DNA from: Phycisphaerae bacterium
GTDB lineage: Bacteria > Planctomycetota > Phycisphaerae > Phycisphaerales > SM1A02
Assembly: GCA_002690755.1 (NCBI GenBank)
Contig: NZFT01000074.1
Coordinates: 22,035-31,612, forward strand
DNA length: 9,578 bases
Direction of reading: 5' to 3'
Part shown: in pieces, positions 6,981 to 9,578 of the stretch
How positions within the stretch are numbered: position 1 is the first letter of the stretch
How the letters are laid out: the number at the start of each line of letters is the position of its first letter
Notes under the pieces: model-generated
What the model saw: the letters and a program-made list of their open reading frames with translations, nothing else
Told to the model about the DNA's origin: nothing
Database searches by the model: none
Translations under genes and position numbers: made by a program

Positions 6981-8522
6981 ATGCGCCTCCTCCCCACGGG
7001 CCCGGTGATGGTCATCCTGACCGCCACGATCCTCACGATCGGGCTGGCGGTGGCTTCGCTCGACGCCGAGCCGCCCTCCGCCGAGGAACCGTCCACGCCG
7101 GCCCTCGTTCCAGCCTCGGAGACGGCGCCGGAATCCGCCCCCCCCGCATCGACCGATCCGCCGGCCGATCCCGACGTCGACGACGCCGCGCCGGAACGAC
7201 CGTCGAGGGTGTATCTCTGGGTCGATCGCTACGAGGAGCTCGCGGCGATCGTCGTCGATGAGGATCGTGATCTCATCTCCGTTCGCGATCTCGGCGGCAA
7301 CATCCGGAGTTTCCCCAAGGCGAGGCTCCACCGGATCATTCGACTCAATGACGTCGAGGCGCCCCGGCCGGGCCTGGTCGAGATGCGGGACGGGACGATT
7401 CTCGCCGGCGATCTGGTTCGAGACGACTTCGACGAGGTGGTCATTCGAATCGAGGGCGTGAACACCAGGCTGCCGCGGGCGAGCGTGGTGCAGACCCGCC
7501 TCGATCTCTCGACCACGGAGAAGTACCGACGTTTTCGGGACGGGCTCGCGGACGACCAGTACCTTCGCCGGTACGAGCTCGCCGCGTGGCTCTTCAGGGA
7601 AGACGCGTACCAACTCGCCCGTGACGAGCTCGCCGATCTGGTCCAGAGCTCGAAGCTGCCACAGGCCCTCGACCTCCTCCGACTCGTCGAAGCCCAGCTC
7701 CTGCTCGAAGCGGATTCCGCCGCATCCAATTCGCCGTCTCCCATGGACGGGCGAACCCTCCGGGACCGAAGCAACACCGGCCCCGTCGACCTCCGAGACC
7801 TCCTTCCGAAGGAGATCCTGTCGAAGGAGGACGTGAACACCATCCGCGTCTACGAGATCGATTTCCGCGATCCGCCGCGAATGTTCATCTCGCCGGACTC
7901 GATTCGCGAGATTCTCGAGAAGTACGGATCGAGCCCCCTCATCCCGGCGGACAGCGCCGGCCGCACCTCGCTCTTCCGCGCCCCGCCCATCGAGATCGTC
8001 GAACTGCTCTTCAAGCTCAAGGCCCGTGATCTCTACTCCCGGATCGAGGTGGGCTCCGAGCCGGCGGCCCTGAACATGTTCCGGCAGCGGGTCCATGACG
8101 CCTGGCTGATCCCCAACTGCGCCACCAGCCGTTGCCACGGGGGACTCGACGGTGGGCGATTCTTCCTCCACCGACGCAACTCGAAGAGCGAGCAGGTCCG
8201 CTACACCAACCTGATGATCCTCGAGCGCTGGAACGAGCTGGACATGCCGCTCCTGGACTATCTCGATCCGGGCCGCTCCCTGCTCATCCAGTACGGACTT
8301 CCCCGGAACGAGGCTCGATTCCCCCATCCCGAGGTCAAGGGCTGGAAGCCGGTCTTCGGACGCGGGAATCCGCGGCTCCTCCGGGACTCGTTCGGGTGGC
8401 TGAATTCGATGTTTCGGCCCCGAACCACCTATCCGGTCGATTTCGAGGCTCCGGTCATCGAGACCCCGACGCTTCCCGAGCCGAATTCGTCCGACGAGGT
8501 CGACGACCGACGGGGTCGGTGA
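6981..8522 (+). CDS. Exported or membrane-anchored protein with a CX4CH (variant haem c) motif
   Basis: A 513-residue protein of no family I can name. Residues 8-26 are hydrophobic (GPVMVILTATILTIGLAVA) and serve as a signal peptide or anchor. Residues 29-75 are a Pro/Ala/Glu-rich linker. Two beta-rich segments follow, about 76-122 and 130-176, each like a small SH3- or Sm-like barrel; the second contains VEMRDGTILAGDLV. Residues 177-245 are helical. The C-terminal domain contains NCATSRCHGG (Cys380, Cys385, His386), a CX4CH spacing known as a variant haem c attachment motif, then a stretch to about 480 resembling a small cytochrome-like domain, with Met422 or His449 as possible second ligands (inference). 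A disordered acidic tail ends the protein. The start is chosen at ATG 6981 for the signal sequence; GTG at 6975 or 6978 is nearly equivalent. It is followed after 124 bp by a lipoprotein gene in the same direction. Its role may be periplasmic electron transfer or purely structural. Confidence 0.8.
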   Translation: MRLLPTGPVMVILTATILTIGLAVASLDAEPPSAEEPSTPALVPASETAPESAPPASTDPPADPDVDDAAPERPSRVYLWVDRYEELAAIVVDEDRDLISVRDLGGNIRSFPKARLHRIIRLNDVEAPRPGLVEMRDGTILAGDLVRDDFDEVVIRIEGVNTRLPRASVVQTRLDLSTTEKYRRFRDGLADDQYLRRYELAAWLFREDAYQLARDELADLVQSSKLPQALDLLRLVEAQLLLEADSAASNSPSPMDGRTLRDRSNTGPVDLRDLLPKEILSKEDVNTIRVYEIDFRDPPRMFISPDSIREILEKYGSSPLIPADSAGRTSLFRAPPIEIVELLFKLKARDLYSRIEVGSEPAALNMFRQRVHDAWLIPNCATSRCHGGLDGGRFFLHRRNSKSEQVRYTNLMILERWNELDMPLLDYLDPGRSLLIQYGLPRNEARFPHPEVKGWKPVFGRGNPRLLRDSFGWLNSMFRPRTTYPVDFEAPVIETPTLPEPNSSDEVDDRRGR

Positions 8523-8646
8523 CGCCTTGAAAAGCGGTCGCAAGGCCGCCGAAACCGTTACACTTCCACATTCCACCCCGGACGCCTCGGATCGAGATCC
8601 GCCCGGCGCTCCCTGAACCGGCTCGAAGACGGAGACGACGACGACC
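8523..8646. other. Intergenic gap between the CX4CH protein and the coiled-coil lipoprotein genes
   Basis: The gap holds one small hairpin near its left end (see the entry at 8534), a -10-like TACACT at 8559-8564 without a well-spaced -35, and GGAG at 8631-8634, twelve bases before the lipoprotein ATG, as a weak ribosome binding site. Whether the two flanking genes share a transcript cannot be decided. Confidence 0.4.
8534..8549. terminator. Small GNRA-loop hairpin, possible terminator
   Basis: GCGGTC (8534-8539) pairs with GGCCGC (8544-8549), with one G-T wobble, around the tetraloop GCAA. Read on the plus strand no T run follows. Read on the minus strand it is followed by TTTT, but no minus-strand gene is known here that would need it. 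Confidence 0.25.
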
Positions 8647-9578
8647 ATGCAGCGACGGCCGCGCCTCATCATGATCCCCCTGCTCGCGACGTCCCTCGCC
8701 ATCGGCCTCATGGGCTGCGAGGACGGAAGTTCCGACGGCGCCGAAGTCGTCACTCGGATCAGCAACGAGTACGACACCATCCTCCAGTCACGACCGATCA
8801 TCCGCGAGGATCGCACCACGATCGACGAAACCGCGGTCGAACTGCGTCGGCTCGCGACGCAGGCCGACGACCTCGACCGGACCGGCGACGCCAATGCCGC
8901 CGCCATCCTCGCGGCGAACATCCGTTCGGCCGCCGGCGCGTTCGAGGCCGACGAGGCCGGACGACTCGAGTCCGCCGCGCAGGTGACCCGGACGCTGATC
9001 CGAGGGCTTGCGGACGATGCGGAATTGCTCGCCTCGTCCGCGGATGCCGCCGAATCGATGGACCCTTCGCAGGCGACGCTCCTTCTGGAGACCACCCTCG
9101 CCGACGCCCGTGCCCGCATCGCCGCGGCCGAGGCGCAGATGTCGGAGCTGAACGAACGTCTCGAGCAGGCTCGCGCCCAGCGTGATTCACGAATCGAACG
9201 GGCCGGCGTTCTGGAAAGCCAGGCCTCGGAGCGTGCTCGAACCGGCGTGGATGCCGGACCGCTCGCCGGTCTCGACCAGATCAACGACGCGATCGGTTTC
9301 CGAAGCGAGGCCCGCGGGCAGCGGATCGAGGCGGCTCGCAACGACATCTCGATCCAGACCCTCGCGCCCACCATCCGGGTCGCGACGGCTCGACAGGACG
9401 GCCAGAACGGCATCATGAACCGGGCCCGCGAATCGCGGGACGGGGTGACGGACCGACGTGAGAACAACCTCGCGTACGCAGAAACCCTCCGACGCGATGT
9501 CGCCGAACTCGCCTCGAGCATGCTCACTTCGATGAAGGAGCTCGAGCGAATCGAATCGACCGAGATCATTCCCCGCTT
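8647..9578 (+). CDS. Helical coiled-coil lipoprotein, partial at the right edge
   Basis: An open frame of 310 codons without a stop, cut by the window end. The N-terminus MQRRPRLIMIPLLATSLAIGL has a positive start and hydrophobic core, then the lipobox LMGC with Cys24 as the lipid anchor, followed by EDGSSDG. The rest is almost all helix-forming and rich in Ala, Arg, Glu, Asp and Leu, with heptad-like spacing, for example DARARIAAAEAQMSEL and NERLEQARAQRDSR around residues 157-186. No catalytic motif is visible. Such proteins are usually envelope-anchored structural or adaptor parts, but I do not recognise the family. The start is set by the signal peptide, with a weak GGAG twelve bases upstream after a GACGACGAC microrepeat. 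It may be co-transcribed with the CX4CH protein gene 124 bp upstream. Its full length and C-terminal domain are unknown. Confidence 0.8.
   Translation, partial: MQRRPRLIMIPLLATSLAIGLMGCEDGSSDGAEVVTRISNEYDTILQSRPIIREDRTTIDETAVELRRLATQADDLDRTGDANAAAILAANIRSAAGAFEADEAGRLESAAQVTRTLIRGLADDAELLASSADAAESMDPSQATLLLETTLADARARIAAAEAQMSELNERLEQARAQRDSRIERAGVLESQASERARTGVDAGPLAGLDQINDAIGFRSEARGQRIEAARNDISIQTLAPTIRVATARQDGQNGIMNRARESRDGVTDRRENNLAYAETLRRDVAELASSMLTSMKELERIESTEIIPR

Noticed and set aside
5732..7261. A 509-codon plus-strand frame opposite the isomerase gene
   Set aside because: It is in codon register with the minus-strand isomerase, which has all its metal ligands and a good ribosome binding site, and it then runs on into the start of the CX4CH gene in the wrong frame.
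6810..9569. A 919-codon open frame on the minus strand across the CX4CH and coiled-coil genes
   Set aside because: The plus-strand frames have signal peptides, a lipobox and coherent motifs, while this frame is Ser/Arg-rich with no domain. It is also a codon-bias shadow.

Overview
The window is GC-rich, with G or C at most third codon positions, and is densely coded on both strands. It looks like chromosomal DNA of a planctomycete, perhaps of the Phycisphaerae group. That assignment is inference from style: a large ACT-domain glutamate dehydrogenase, a TIM-barrel sugar isomerase, a secreted protein with a cytochrome-like CX4CH motif, and lipoproteins of no familiar family. No rRNA, tRNA, CRISPR array, transposase, phage gene or attachment site was recognised.

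Layout. (1) 30-437 (+) encodes a small predicted lipoprotein with one heavy-metal-associated (HMA) domain. (2) Converging on it, with 12 bp between the stops, are two minus-strand genes: ribF (1591-2502, riboflavin kinase/FAD synthetase) followed 67 bp later by a DHH/DHHA1 phosphoesterase (450-1523, GTG start). (3) A 185-bp divergent region with a perfect 9-bp dyad separates ribF from a 985-residue glutamate dehydrogenase (2688-5645, +). (4) A 13-bp GC hairpin (5695-5725) lies between that gene and the convergent sugar phosphate isomerase/epimerase-like gene (5780-6772, -). (5) A 208-bp divergent region with three small hairpins leads to a secreted or membrane-anchored protein with a CX4CH motif (6981-8522, +). 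(6) A helical, probably coiled-coil lipoprotein starts at 8647 (+) and runs off the right edge.

Function. RibF supplies FMN and FAD, the DHH protein probably degrades nanoRNA or pAp-type nucleotides, and the glutamate dehydrogenase links nitrogen metabolism to 2-oxoglutarate. The isomerase-like gene probably serves carbohydrate or inositol-type catabolism with partners outside the window. The three envelope proteins (HMA lipoprotein, CX4CH protein, coiled-coil lipoprotein) are the least understood. Nothing here amounts to a clear new multi-gene system. The best leads are the CX4CH protein with its paired beta-rich N-terminal segments, and the structured divergent region before the dehydrogenase gene.
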